Notes under the pieces: model-generated | What the model was told of the DNA's origin: nothing | The model's database searches: none | The model's input: only the letters and a program-made list of their open reading frames with translations | In this document: in pieces, positions 8,513 through 18,446 of the stretch | Position numbering within the stretch: the stretch's first letter is position 1 | How the letters are laid out: each line of letters starts with the position of its first letter | NCBI GenBank assembly: GCA_039811225.1 | Contig: JBDHYG010000004.1 | Location: 100,991-164,990, forward strand | Source of the DNA: JAFDXJ01 sp039811225 | GTDB taxonomy: Bacteria; Bacteroidota; Bacteroidia; Chitinophagales; Chitinophagaceae | DNA length: 64,000 nucleotides | Direction of reading: 5' to 3' | Translations under genes and position numbers: made by a program

Positions 8513-9577
8513 ATGCGAAAAGAAATTTCCACCTCATTGTATTGGGGACTTTTACATGGGATGAATGATATGATTGCCGGCTTTTTATTGATGCATTATA
8601 CCTGGCAAAATGATAGCCAGGCTTCTTTTATCGCCTTGCTCACCTATTCTTTGCTTGCCTTTGGCGGCCAGTTACCACTGGGCATTTGGGTAGATAGACA
8701 GCAGAACCTGAAAGCATTTGGCCAGGTAGCTATTTTCTGCCTTATTCTTGGGGCAGCTTGTTGTTTTCAAAATGTATTTCTTGCCATTGTGCTGGCCGGG
8801 ATTGCATCAGCGGGGATCCATGTGATTGGTGGTGCTATTTGTTTACAACTCAATGATGAAAAAGTTACGCCCCTGGGAATCTTTACCGCACCCGGGATTG
8901 CGGGACTCGCCCTAGGTGGTTTTTTAGGCCATTTAGCCATAGGCTGGATCATGCTGCCGGCGGCAAGTGTATTTATTTTATTTTTTCTTTTAGCAAAAAA
9001 TGGCTGGCCTACTTATGTTGCTAAGAACAAGATGCAGGAAGAGCTATTTGATGCACATGATTGGCTTATGATTTTATTATTGCTGATCATGACATTGCGG
9101 TCATTTATTTTTGATATGATCAACCAATTTGCGGTCAACCTGGAATATGGTTTATTGATCCTGGGCCTGAGTGCATTTGTAGGAAAATTAATAGGTGCTT
9201 TTTTCACGGATCGGCTTGGTTGGAAAAAATGGTTATATATAAGCTTGTCCCTTGCATTCCTCTTTTTCGAACTTGGCAGAAACAACATCTGGGCATTAGC
9301 TTTTGGGACGGCCTGCCTGCAGAGTTCTGTTCCATTGACTTTGCAACTGGCATATAAAGCCTTACCCTCCTATCCGGCTACTGCAACTGCTATGAGCCTG
9401 GGAACAGCTATCATTTTTGCCGGCCTGCCGGTCTATGGCCTGCCCGGCATGCATGTTCACTTCTCCACATCTGTCCTATTTTATTCCCTTGCCCTTTTAG
9501 TAACTTTTATCGTACTATTTTATTTGCTCTGGAAATATATACGGCAAAGTAAGCCGGCTATTTTGCCGGGGAAATAA
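8513..9577 (+). CDS. MFS-like transporter, last gene of the membrane operon
   Basis: 354 residues with ATG at 8513, chosen because it begins MRKEISTSLYWGLLHGMNDM directly after the previous stop; an upstream in-frame start at 8456 would overlap the previous gene by 52 bases. About 11-12 transmembrane helices. The loop GIWVDRQQN (about 61-69) corresponds to the MFS motif A region between helices 2 and 3, and a second half repeats the pattern (GKLIGAFFTDRLGWKK). Glycine-rich helices such as GIAGLALGGFLGH fit a carrier. No substrate can be assigned. Being translationally linked to four small membrane proteins is unusual for an MFS carrier. Confidence 0.75.
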   Translation: MRKEISTSLYWGLLHGMNDMIAGFLLMHYTWQNDSQASFIALLTYSLLAFGGQLPLGIWVDRQQNLKAFGQVAIFCLILGAACCFQNVFLAIVLAGIASAGIHVIGGAICLQLNDEKVTPLGIFTAPGIAGLALGGFLGHLAIGWIMLPAASVFILFFLLAKNGWPTYVAKNKMQEELFDAHDWLMILLLLIMTLRSFIFDMINQFAVNLEYGLLILGLSAFVGKLIGAFFTDRLGWKKWLYISLSLAFLFFELGRNNIWALAFGTACLQSSVPLTLQLAYKALPSYPATATAMSLGTAIIFAGLPVYGLPGMHVHFSTSVLFYSLALLVTFIVLFYLLWKYIRQSKPAILPGK

Positions 9578-9609
9578 TTTTTTTCTAAGACAGTCAAATT
9601 GCATTCAGT

Positions 9610-10305
9610 TCAATCCTGCATGTGGAGTTCAACCGGTTTCAGGTAATATAAAATAGTAAACGATCCCCCTTCTTTCATCGGGTTTTTTAATGGCAGGGAT
9701 TCCCGTTTCTGTATTTTAAATTTTAGTATCCCGGGATCTAGGTCACGAAATGCGGCAGCAGGGATAATGAGTTTATCTCCGGCAAGTTGCATGGTCGTAT
9801 CCATATCAGCAGAAACAGAAGAAGTATCGGATATTTCAACGAGTAAATGATCATTTCCCTGCGCACCGTTGAATGTCAAAACCAGGCTGTCTTTTTTGGA
9901 GAAGGTGGTTGGTATGGTGGCTAATTCAAATGGTTGAAAATTGAAAGACTCTTCGTGCATGACATTTTTAGTGTCGGTAAAAAGTATGGTATTGGTTCCC
10001 TGGAATGTGGTACGTAAAAACTTTTTCTGATAATAGGCACCGAGGAAAGTACTGCTATCAACCGGTACATTCTCTCCATTGAAGGTAACATGACTGGGAG
10101 CTGACAAAACCAGGGTGGTGCCGGATTCTCCTGCAAATCTATATTGCATCAGACAAGTTATACTGTCGAGCTTTTCATCGGAAATAATCTTATAGTCCAT
10201 ATAGATGGTTTCCGGATTTACATCCATACTATTCCCTATCTCATTGCTGGTACAGGAAAATAGTATGGATGTGCTTATCAGGATAGCCAAAAAGGATATA
10301 CGCAT
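9610..10305 (-). CDS. Putative outer-membrane lipoprotein
   Basis: 231 residues from the ATG at 10305 (MRISFLAILISTS...). This start is preferred over 10344 because it gives a clean lipoprotein signal peptide with lipobox ILFSC and no overlap with the upstream MORN gene. The mature part is beta-rich and without a recognised domain; VTFNGENVPVD and LVLTFNGAQGNDHL suggest an Ig-like sandwich. It lies 16 bases after the MORN-repeat gene and is probably co-transcribed with it. Function unknown. Confidence 0.65.
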   Translation of the reverse strand: MRISFLAILISTSILFSCTSNEIGNSMDVNPETIYMDYKIISDEKLDSITCLMQYRFAGESGTTLVLSAPSHVTFNGENVPVDSSTFLGAYYQKKFLRTTFQGTNTILFTDTKNVMHEESFNFQPFELATIPTTFSKKDSLVLTFNGAQGNDHLLVEISDTSSVSADMDTTMQLAGDKLIIPAAAFRDLDPGILKFKIQKRESLPLKNPMKEGGSFTILYYLKPVELHMQD

Positions 10306-10321
10306 ATTTTTCGGATACGGA

Positions 10322-11989
10322 TTAAAGGAAAGAAGGTGGTTCACTTAACTCATCATATTCAGACCCACCAACGACAATCAAAATTGTATAGCCGTTATGT
10401 GCTTCATCTTTTTGCATCACAAGCCAAACCTTCATTATATCATACGCCGAATTATCATTTGCGGATAAAGTAAATGTGCTATACGTTTGGTCTTCACCAG
10501 ACTGGTGTTTTACAATATCTCCCTCCAGTTTTACTTTAGCCCCGTTGGTGGTAATCCCGGTGATACTTGTATTTAAAATTTTATTGGCAAAATCGGTATA
10601 GAGTTTCACAGCGGTTTGTTCATCTTTTCCCACCGCAAGTTTTGTTTGATATAAGTCAATGCCCTCAAAATCTGTCGTATTGACCGGGTCCTGGTCACCA
10701 GGGAAATGCAGGTAACCCTTATAGCGATCGGCGTACTCATTGATATCACTTGCTTCAATAAAATCACCTACGATATTATCATAGTAAGAATAATATTCAT
10801 TGACCAATGTATTCAATGCTTCGGAAAAAGAAGCCGGGTCGGGATTAATAGTTTTGCCTTTTGATGTTAATATACTTGTCAGTTTTGTAGGACTTCCTTT
10901 TACAAAAGAACCGGTAAGTACACGGCCTGAATTATAAATAATCCGGCCATTCCCGGTGAATTCGCCTTCTAAATAATCACCATCAAAAATGTTATTATTC
11001 TTATTAACAAAAATTGCTTTGCCGGTATATTTTCCATCTATAAAATTACCGATATAGAGGGAAGAATCTTTTAGATCCAGGAAAAGGCCTTTCCCATCCA
11101 GGTAATCATTTTCATAGTTACCCTCTGCAAAATAATCGTCTATTTTATATACATAGCAATAACCGGTTGCACCCTTTTCATTGTAAGATCCAATCAGGCG
11201 GTTCTTTCCATTAGTCCATTGAAGGCCGGACTGTATATAACCTTCTTTAAATACTCCAAAATAGCGTTTGTCCTTTTCCTTATTATAAAAAAAAGCGGTA
11301 TCCTTAGCATACTTATTGGCATCCAGGGCGGCAAATAAGATTTGTGTGCTGGATGTATCACTTCCAAATCCGGGGGCCTGCATAAAACTTTTGAAATCAC
11401 CGGTTGTTGCGTTTTGCCATTTATCATCTTTCCAAACACCTTCAAATAATGAGTTTGATTTGGATTCAAATTGATAACCTGGACCATTTCTTTTTCCGTC
11501 CACATATATATTTTGTCCCAATGTCCGCCCATCTCCCCAGCCATAAATACCCATTCCATTGTAGGTATCATTTTTAAATTCACCCAGGTAAAAGCCATTT
11601 GATTTCAATACCAGCCAGCCATATCCACTCCTTACCCCGTCTTTCATACCTCCCTGGTAAAATGTCCCCTCACTGTTTACATTGACCCCTTTACCATTCA
11701 TTTTTCCATTCTTCCAATCACCGGAAAGGAATGCTCCATTTTTAAACGTCATAGTGCCTTTGCCACTCATTACTCCATCCACAAAATCACCCACATACCG
11801 GATTGCCGTGGCATTCTTGTCATATACCGCTACGCCAAAGCCATTTGGCTTACCATTATTTATTTCACCTGTATACGTAATACTCGTTCCCCACACATCT
11901 TTTAAGCCGGTTAATTTCCCGACGGTTCTTTGTGCATAATTGTTGACGAAAAAGAGACAACATACACCGATGAACATGAATTTTCTCAT
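10322..11989 (-). CDS. Secreted MORN-repeat protein
   Basis: 555 residues with an N-terminal signal peptide (cleavage near NNYAQ, residue 19). From about residue 34 to 360 there are many repeats of the form Y-x-G-x-(W/F)-x-x-G-x-x-(H/N)-G-x-G, for example YTGEINNGKPNGFGVAVY, LSGDWKNGKMNGKGV and YIGNFIDGKYTGKAIFV. The C-terminal ~190 residues have no recognised domain. MORN repeats form extended beta-hairpin arrays that bind lipid or protein surfaces; in Bacteroidota secreted versions are common and mostly uncharacterised. It is followed by a lipoprotein gene in the same transcription unit. Confidence 0.88.
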   Translation of the reverse strand: MRKFMFIGVCCLFFVNNYAQRTVGKLTGLKDVWGTSITYTGEINNGKPNGFGVAVYDKNATAIRYVGDFVDGVMSGKGTMTFKNGAFLSGDWKNGKMNGKGVNVNSEGTFYQGGMKDGVRSGYGWLVLKSNGFYLGEFKNDTYNGMGIYGWGDGRTLGQNIYVDGKRNGPGYQFESKSNSLFEGVWKDDKWQNATTGDFKSFMQAPGFGSDTSSTQILFAALDANKYAKDTAFFYNKEKDKRYFGVFKEGYIQSGLQWTNGKNRLIGSYNEKGATGYCYVYKIDDYFAEGNYENDYLDGKGLFLDLKDSSLYIGNFIDGKYTGKAIFVNKNNNIFDGDYLEGEFTGNGRIIYNSGRVLTGSFVKGSPTKLTSILTSKGKTINPDPASFSEALNTLVNEYYSYYDNIVGDFIEASDINEYADRYKGYLHFPGDQDPVNTTDFEGIDLYQTKLAVGKDEQTAVKLYTDFANKILNTSITGITTNGAKVKLEGDIVKHQSGEDQTYSTFTLSANDNSAYDIMKVWLVMQKDEAHNGYTILIVVGGSEYDELSEPPSFL

Positions 11990-12080
11990 AAAATGTAGTT
12001 TAAAATTTTAAAAAAATGAGCAACATTTATTTTACATCCTTATTAAGAATGTTTTTAAAAATACCCGTAGCATATTTATT

Positions 12081-12088
12081 TATCTTTG
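12081..12088 (+). promoter_or_regulatory. TAnnTTTG -7 box of secA
   Basis: TATCTTTG matches the -7 consensus and lies 110 bases before the secA ATG, implying a leader of about 100 nt. The leader contains the short palindrome GCAATTTTGC near 12120; I see no clear stem-loop switch. Confidence 0.45.
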
Positions 12089-12198
12089 CCAACCGGGATT
12101 TTACCTGACATTCTGACCAGCAATTTTGCTTGCATGGTTTTTGTTTTTTGTAAAATTTCATAAAAATAGTAGATAAACCAATACCCAATAATACGGAT

Positions 12199-15100
12199 AT
12201 GCTGAAATTAATTTCAAAAATTCTGGGAGGCAATAAAAGCGCTAAAGACGTAAAACAACTAATGCCGGCCATTGAAAAGATCAATACCTATTGTAAAGAA
12301 TATGCTTCTCTCTCCCATGATGAGCTCCGGGGTAAAACGCAAATTTTCAAGTCGCGTATAGCCGAATACCTCCAACCCATCCGGGACCAGATAGCTGCTA
12401 AACAGGCAGCAGCAGAGCAATTAGCCTTTGATGCCATCCAGGAAAAAGACCTCCTCTACCAGGAAGTGGATGCCCTGAAAAAAGAAAAAGATAAAAAGAT
12501 TGAAGAAATCCTGGAAGAAATACTCCCGGAAGCATTTGCCGTAATGAAGGAAACTGCCCGCCGTTTTACAGAAAACGAAACGATAAGTTCTACGGCTACC
12601 TCGCTCGACCGGGACCTAAGTGTAAAAAAAGAGTATATCACCATCGCAGATGACCAGGCTCAATATAAAAATTCATGGCTGGCCGGGGGCGGAAAGATAA
12701 CCTGGAATATGATTCATTATGATGTGCAGTTAATTGGTGGTATCGTACTACACCAGGGGAAAATTGCCGAAATGGCCACCGGTGAAGGAAAGACCCTCGT
12801 TTCTACCCTGCCCGCCTACTTAAATGCCCTGGCCGGTGAAGGTGTGCACATAATTACTGTAAATGATTACCTGGCAAAAAGAGACAGTGAATGGAATGGG
12901 CCTTTATTTGAATGGCTGGGCCTAACCGTAGATTGCATCGATAAACATCAACCGAATTCCCCGCAACGAAGAGCCGCTTATATGGCCGATATTACGTATG
13001 GTACCAATAATGAATTCGGTTTTGATTACCTAAGGGATAACATGGTGCATAACCCGGATGAGATGGTACAACGAAAACACCACTATGCCATGGTGGATGA
13101 AGTGGACTCTGTCTTGATTGATGATGCCCGTACGCCTTTGATTATTTCCGGACCAATCGGTCATAGTAATAATACTGACCAGTTTTTTGAATTGAAACCT
13201 CGTATCGAAAAATTGGTGGAAACACAGAAAAAAGTAGTCAATCAGTTTTTAATTGAAGCACGTAAAAAAATTGCAGATGGGAATGATGATCCCAAAGATG
13301 GTGGACTGGCCCTCTTCAGAGCATACCGAGGACTACCTAAAAACAGTGCTGTTATCAAATATTTAAGCGAGCCGGGTATTAAAGTGCGCTTACAAAAAAC
13401 AGAAAATTATTATCTCGCTGAGCAATCCAAAGAAATGCCGAAGGCAGATGCGGAATTATATTTTTATATAGATGAAAAAAACAACTCCGTAGAACTGACG
13501 GATAAGGGTATCCAATTAATCACGAAAGGTGGGGAAGATCCCAATTTCTTTATCATCCCGGATATTGCCGTTGACCTGGCACAAATTGATAATGATGTTA
13601 CGTTACCTGCCGAAGAAAAACTGAAAAAGAAAGAAGTTTTCTTAAATGAATATGCTACCAAAGCCGACCGTATCCATACCGTACGCCAGCTTTTAAAAGC
13701 CTATACCCTTTTTGATAAAGATGTGGAATATGTAGTGATAGATGGAGCGGTGAAAATTGTGGATGAACAAACCGGCCGTATTCTCGATGGCCGCCGTTAT
13801 TCCGATGGCTTGCACCAGGCTTTGGAAGCAAAGGAAAATGTAAAGATTGAAGCCACTACGCAAACATATGCCACTATTACTTTACAGAACTATTTCCGGA
13901 TGTACCACAAACTCTGTGGCATGACCGGTACCGCGGAAACAGAAGCAGCTGAACTCTGGGATATTTATAAATTGGATGTGGTGTCCATTCCAACCAATGT
14001 GCCCGTAATTCGTAATGATGAGCACGATGTGATATACAAAACGAAAAGGGAAAAATATCGTTACGTAATCGAAAAAATTGAAACCCTCCGAAAAGCTGGC
14101 CGCCCGGTACTGGTTGGTACTACTTCTGTAGAAGTGAGTGAATTACTGAGTAGGATGCTGCGCCAAAAACAAATACCCCATAATGTACTGAATGCCAAAC
14201 AACATGCACGGGAAGCCGAAGTGGTAGCCCAGGCCGGTTTGGCCGGTGCTGTAACTATTGCCACCAATATGGCTGGCCGCGGTACAGATATTAAACTGGG
14301 GCCTGGTGTAAAAGAAGCGGGTGGCCTTGCTATTGTAGGTACGGAACGCCACGAATCACGCCGCGTGGACAGGCAGTTGCGCGGTCGGGCGGGCCGTCAG
14401 GGTGACCCCGGATCTTCTGAATTTTTTGTTTCCCTGGAAGATGACCTCATGCGTATGTTTGGTAGTGAACGGATAGCTAAAGTCATGGATTTTGCCGGCT
14501 ATAAAGAAGGCGATGTTATACAGCATTCCATGATTAATAAAAGTATTGAACGGGCGCAACGAAAAGTAGAAGAAAACAATTTTGGTATCCGGAAAAGATT
14601 ATTGGAATATGATGATGTCATGAATAAACAACGGACGGTTGTTTATACCAAACGGAATCATGCCCTGTTTGGGGAAAGGCTCGCCCTCGATCTCGACAAT
14701 GCCCTGTATGATGTGGCGGATGGCCTGGTGAGTACATTTAAAGAATCTAATGATTTTGAGGGTTTCCGGCTGGAAGTGATTGTCAACCTGGGGCTGGATA
14801 CCGCTATCACACCAGATACTTTTTCTAAAGCCAATGAGCAGGAACTGACAGCTACACTATACCAGGAAGCTTATACCCGTTTCCAAAAGAAAAGGCTGGA
14901 ACTGGCACAACAGGCTTTACCTGTTTTTAAAAATATACGGCAAACACAAGGAGCGCATATAGAAAATGTGGTGGTCCCATTCTCTGACGGGAAAAAAACT
15001 TTGCAAATATTAGTTCCCCTGGATAAAACTATTCAGTCCGAAGGCATGGAGATGGTAAATGCTTTGGAGAAAAATGTAACACTCGCAATTATTGATGAAG

Positions 15101-15531
15101 CCTGGAAAGAACACCTGCGGGCCATGGATGATTTGAAACAAAGTGTGCAAACTGCCCACTACGAACAAAAAGACCCTTTAGTAATTTATAAAGGGGAAGC
15201 CTATGCCTTATTCAGCCAGATGAATGGAACTATCAATAAGGATATTGTCAATTTTCTCGCCCATGCTGAAATTCCTGTTCAGCAAAATGGCCCTGCTGAA
15301 ATCAAGGAAGGTCGTGAGAAGAAAACGGATATGAGTTCTATGCGTGCGAATAAGGCACAGGTAGATGCTGCCGGATCTGATTATGCTGCGAATGAAAACG
15401 ATTATTATGATCCCTCCACGGCAGTAAAACAGGAACCTATTAAAGTGGCGCCCAAGATTGGCCGCAATGATCCCTGCCCCTGTGGAAGTGGAAAAAAATA
15501 CAAACAATGTCATGGTAAAGTAGGCGCCTGA
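12199..15531 (+). CDS. secA: Preprotein translocase ATPase SecA
   Basis: 1110 residues. Walker A is ATGEGKT (193-199); DEVD with VLIDDARTPLIISG follows near 300; the second helicase-like half has GTTSVEVSE and ATNMAGRGTDI; the scaffold region has the QLRGRAGRQGDPGSS segment. The C-terminus ends in the zinc-binding motif CPCGSGKKYKQCHG that binds SecB or ribosomes. The length, ~200 residues more than E. coli SecA, is normal for Bacteroidota; extra sequence lies near residues 330-500. It drives protein export through SecYEG, feeding the many signal-peptide proteins in this window. Confidence 0.98.
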   Translation: MLKLISKILGGNKSAKDVKQLMPAIEKINTYCKEYASLSHDELRGKTQIFKSRIAEYLQPIRDQIAAKQAAAEQLAFDAIQEKDLLYQEVDALKKEKDKKIEEILEEILPEAFAVMKETARRFTENETISSTATSLDRDLSVKKEYITIADDQAQYKNSWLAGGGKITWNMIHYDVQLIGGIVLHQGKIAEMATGEGKTLVSTLPAYLNALAGEGVHIITVNDYLAKRDSEWNGPLFEWLGLTVDCIDKHQPNSPQRRAAYMADITYGTNNEFGFDYLRDNMVHNPDEMVQRKHHYAMVDEVDSVLIDDARTPLIISGPIGHSNNTDQFFELKPRIEKLVETQKKVVNQFLIEARKKIADGNDDPKDGGLALFRAYRGLPKNSAVIKYLSEPGIKVRLQKTENYYLAEQSKEMPKADAELYFYIDEKNNSVELTDKGIQLITKGGEDPNFFIIPDIAVDLAQIDNDVTLPAEEKLKKKEVFLNEYATKADRIHTVRQLLKAYTLFDKDVEYVVIDGAVKIVDEQTGRILDGRRYSDGLHQALEAKENVKIEATTQTYATITLQNYFRMYHKLCGMTGTAETEAAELWDIYKLDVVSIPTNVPVIRNDEHDVIYKTKREKYRYVIEKIETLRKAGRPVLVGTTSVEVSELLSRMLRQKQIPHNVLNAKQHAREAEVVAQAGLAGAVTIATNMAGRGTDIKLGPGVKEAGGLAIVGTERHESRRVDRQLRGRAGRQGDPGSSEFFVSLEDDLMRMFGSERIAKVMDFAGYKEGDVIQHSMINKSIERAQRKVEENNFGIRKRLLEYDDVMNKQRTVVYTKRNHALFGERLALDLDNALYDVADGLVSTFKESNDFEGFRLEVIVNLGLDTAITPDTFSKANEQELTATLYQEAYTRFQKKRLELAQQALPVFKNIRQTQGAHIENVVVPFSDGKKTLQILVPLDKTIQSEGMEMVNALEKNVTLAIIDEAWKEHLRAMDDLKQSVQTAHYEQKDPLVIYKGEAYALFSQMNGTINKDIVNFLAHAEIPVQQNGPAEIKEGREKKTDMSSMRANKAQVDAAGSDYAANENDYYDPSTAVKQEPIKVAPKIGRNDPCPCGSGKKYKQCHGKVGA

Positions 15532-15581
15532 TAGATTGGTACACTATTTACTACTGCAAAGTCAATCAATGTTGTGGGGAA

Positions 15582-16673
15582 TTATTTCAGTTTATCCAGT
15601 AGGTATAAATACGGCTCGTGATGATGATGAACAAAGACTTTGTGCTCATCATCCGGGTATTTTTGATAATACGCAGCATCTGCCTGTAACACAATGGTAT
15701 TACCAGTACGCACATAATCACTACTGTTATAAAAGGCAGGAGGTATAAATTCAGGATAAAATTTCTGAACCATTTTCGACGCATAACCTCCTAAATATTT
15801 TTCATATTTCTTTTGTGCTCGTATCGGCAATTTGCGCATCCTGTTATACACATGCGATAATACAATATTCTTGGGGAAACCCTGTTTTTTAATCAGCTCC
15901 CGGGCATTTACAAATGGGTTAGTGGTATTCAGGTCATTTAATGTTTGAATGGAAAAAATTAATTCCGGTACCCAGTCGGCCGTATTCACTACATTATATG
16001 CCCAACCGTCCTGTGTCATTGCTTCATAGTCATATGCGAAATAGAGATTGCCGGGTTTAGGTGCTGCCGTACAATATGTTTTAAAACGTATATCACCAGG
16101 TAGCTTTTTCGTTGCCTGCAAGTTGCGCAGGTAAGCAGTTACCAAATAGGAAATAGCGCCTCCCTGGCTATGACCAGTGATATAAAAATCACGTGTCCCG
16201 GACTGATAGGCGGAATCTATTTTCGGCATCATATCTTTTATCAAGAAAGCGGTACAGAAAAGCCAGCCAATATGTACAGCAGCTTTCGGATTAGTTGCTA
16301 ATGTGTAATCAAATGTGTACTCATTTGAAATATGCAAACTACCTTTTGCCGGTACCATAGCCGCATAAAAATTTGCCAGCCAGCTTTCTCCCTTCACTGT
16401 TGTACCCCGAATACTTAATACCGCTGACTGATGCGGCCCGGACCATAAACTCCAGCAATTATCCAGGCCTATCGCCGGGGACTGATAGATTTGTTGAAAG
16501 CCATCCGGGTAGGGAATATCCCTGGTATAAACGGAATCGCCAAACCGGCAATTAATCTCCAACATGCTTCGCAATTCGTTTTTATCAAACCCCGGTTTCA
16601 ATGCCTGGGCCGGCAACCAGGTAGAAATAAATAAAATGAAAAAAACGAAACAAAGCTTTTTAGTAAAAGTCAT
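15582..16673 (-). CDS. Secreted class 3 lipase family protein
   Basis: 363 residues with signal peptide (cleavage near PAQA, residue 24). The nucleophile elbow GHSQGG places the catalytic serine at residue 169; NTADWVPEL supplies the likely aspartate, and the run of histidines near the C-terminus (HHHHEPYLYLL) the likely histidine, in the order expected for the alpha/beta-hydrolase lipase class 3 fold. It probably hydrolyses ester bonds of lipids in the periplasm or outside. The gene begins 11 bases after the META-domain lipoprotein gene and should be co-transcribed with it. Confidence 0.82.
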   Translation of the reverse strand: MTFTKKLCFVFFILFISTWLPAQALKPGFDKNELRSMLEINCRFGDSVYTRDIPYPDGFQQIYQSPAIGLDNCWSLWSGPHQSAVLSIRGTTVKGESWLANFYAAMVPAKGSLHISNEYTFDYTLATNPKAAVHIGWLFCTAFLIKDMMPKIDSAYQSGTRDFYITGHSQGGAISYLVTAYLRNLQATKKLPGDIRFKTYCTAAPKPGNLYFAYDYEAMTQDGWAYNVVNTADWVPELIFSIQTLNDLNTTNPFVNARELIKKQGFPKNIVLSHVYNRMRKLPIRAQKKYEKYLGGYASKMVQKFYPEFIPPAFYNSSDYVRTGNTIVLQADAAYYQKYPDDEHKVFVHHHHEPYLYLLDKLK

Positions 16674-16684
16674 GCAATATGTTT

Positions 16685-17503
16685 TTATTTCTGAATGCTT
16701 GATTTGGAGAAACGAAGCAACACAGTTTCACCCATCAATAAGGAAAGAGTACCATTGGTAATGTTATACTTATTTACTTTCTGTAACGCATTCAGAAATA
16801 CGGCTTCTCCATTTCCCGGGCAGGCCATCATGGTCATAGCCATTGGCTGCGCCACGCTGAGGGACGTTCCATTAATAAAATACCTGCCACTAAATGAATT
16901 GCAACCGGTATTGCCATTAACCATCATTGGATCATCTTTAGAAAATATCAATAATGGGATCTTATTGGGGAATAAATCTTTAAATGCCGTTTTCTGCCCG
17001 GCTATATAATTGAGGTCCCAATAACCAGCCAGGTCATTTAAAAAATCGGTGTTTTGTCCTTCTCCCGTTTTTGGATTAAAACGGGCTACCATTGTTTTTT
17101 GATTCCATAAAATTAATTGTGCATTCTCAATACTCCAGTTGGTAACAGTACCCAATGCCTGTATAAAAGCCGGTTCAACACTAATACCCGGGCAGGCCAT
17201 TTTCGTCGCACCTATGGGTGAAAAAGTCATCTTATTACCATCGCCCAAAAGAACGGAACCAAATATATTATTGCAACCGGCATTTCCTGAAAAACGAATG
17301 GCATCGCCTTTCTTAAATTCGATGAAAGGTGTTTTTACAAATTCTGATGTAATGTGCTGATCGCCCAAATCGGCCAGCACCCATTGATAACCATACAAAG
17401 CATCGGGGGAAAAGCCGGATGTCGCTGCCATTTTAGTTGTATGGCAGCTTAACAGGGAAAATAAAACCAGTGCAGATAATGAAAGTTTTACATGTTGTTG
17501 CAT
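16685..17503 (-). CDS. Lipoprotein with two META (HslJ-like) domains
   Basis: 272 residues. The lipoprotein signal ends in the lipobox LLSC (residue 20). Two META/DUF306 domains follow, about 38-145 and 160-268, each with the family pattern of G-x-x-W, NAGCNN or NTGCNSFSG, and a T-K-M-A-C-P / T-M-M-A-C-P segment. META domains occur in E. coli HslJ, linked to heat-shock and novobiocin resistance, and in various secreted proteins; their molecular role is not settled. The repeated cysteines probably pair within each domain. It is the first gene of a two-gene unit with the class 3 lipase. Confidence 0.85.
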   Translation of the reverse strand: MQQHVKLSLSALVLFSLLSCHTTKMAATSGFSPDALYGYQWVLADLGDQHITSEFVKTPFIEFKKGDAIRFSGNAGCNNIFGSVLLGDGNKMTFSPIGATKMACPGISVEPAFIQALGTVTNWSIENAQLILWNQKTMVARFNPKTGEGQNTDFLNDLAGYWDLNYIAGQKTAFKDLFPNKIPLLIFSKDDPMMVNGNTGCNSFSGRYFINGTSLSVAQPMAMTMMACPGNGEAVFLNALQKVNKYNITNGTLSLLMGETVLLRFSKSSIQK

Positions 17504-17579
17504 ATGTTTTCTTTTCAGGATGTCACAAATTTCGGAATTACATAAATAGGATTATTTTTTAGCAGAACAATAATAACTA

Positions 17580-18446
17580 TTATTTACACGAACCCTTTAT
17601 TTTTTTTTCTCCATAATAAACCAGGGCATTGGCCTCTAATTCTATTTTCCTTTTTGAAAATTTTTTATTTAAGAAGTCAATGGTATCCTGCCTGATCTTT
17701 CTTTGCAATACTCCTGAGACTTTTTTTAATACCGCAGCTATTGGTGGCCCCACTTCAACCTGCATTTGCCAATATTCTTCCCCGGAAGAACACACCATCA
17801 CTGAGGGAGCCGGTATCCGTTCAATTTTTGTAAAGCCGGCATTGGTCAACAAATTTTCCATTACACCCGGGTGGGCACACCTGAAGATCCCGGGTGCATC
17901 GGGAGACTGAGGCGCCAGTTCCACTTCTTTACTGATAGCATCCACTATCACCGTCGCCCACGGATTTTTTTCCGGTTTATCCCAAACGGCAACAGCCAGT
18001 TTCCCTCCCGGTTTCAATACACGCATCATTTCATGTGCAGCTAATTGCATATCCGGAAAAAACATAAATCCAAAACGACAGCTGATCGCATCGAATGTCG
18101 CCTCCGGAAATGGTATAGTGCATGCATCGCCTACTAATGCCCGGAAGTTGGAACAATTTAATTCGGCTGCCCGTGCAGACGCAATAGCGACCATTTCTTC
18201 CGCGAGATCCATCATTGTTATATTTCCTTTATCAGTAAATGGTAACATGGATAAGGCGAAACCACCTGTACCACCGGCAATATCCAGCACATGATCTTTC
18301 GCATGCAGTTGCAACGCTTGAATAATCAACTGCCCGATTGGTGTTAAAAATTCCAATGATTTGTTTTCCCATTTTTTCCAGCCTCCTGAAAATTTATTCC
18401 AGGCTGCTCTTTGCTGCGTTCTTATTCTTTCTAATTCATTATCCAT
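17580..18446 (-). CDS. Class I SAM-dependent methyltransferase
   Basis: 288 residues from the ATG at 18446 (MDNELERIR...); another ATG four codons earlier is possible. The Rossmann motif I is VLDIAGGTGGFAL (about 55-67), motif II acid in MMDLAEEMV, and the post-motif FDAISCRFGFMFFPD with 'MMRVLKPGGKLAVAVWD' follow the UbiE/COQ5-like small-molecule methyltransferase layout. The substrate is not determined by sequence. It stands alone: 76 bases separate it from the META gene upstream region and 170 bases from the next gene. Confidence 0.82.
   Translation of the reverse strand: MDNELERIRTQQRAAWNKFSGGWKKWENKSLEFLTPIGQLIIQALQLHAKDHVLDIAGGTGGFALSMLPFTDKGNITMMDLAEEMVAIASARAAELNCSNFRALVGDACTIPFPEATFDAISCRFGFMFFPDMQLAAHEMMRVLKPGGKLAVAVWDKPEKNPWATVIVDAISKEVELAPQSPDAPGIFRCAHPGVMENLLTNAGFTKIERIPAPSVMVCSSGEEYWQMQVEVGPPIAAVLKKVSGVLQRKIRQDTIDFLNKKFSKRKIELEANALVYYGEKKIKGSCK

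Noticed and set aside
12027..12284. Minus-strand open frame overlapping the secA start
   Set aside because: It reads antisense through the secA leader and first codons and shows no domain or start signal.
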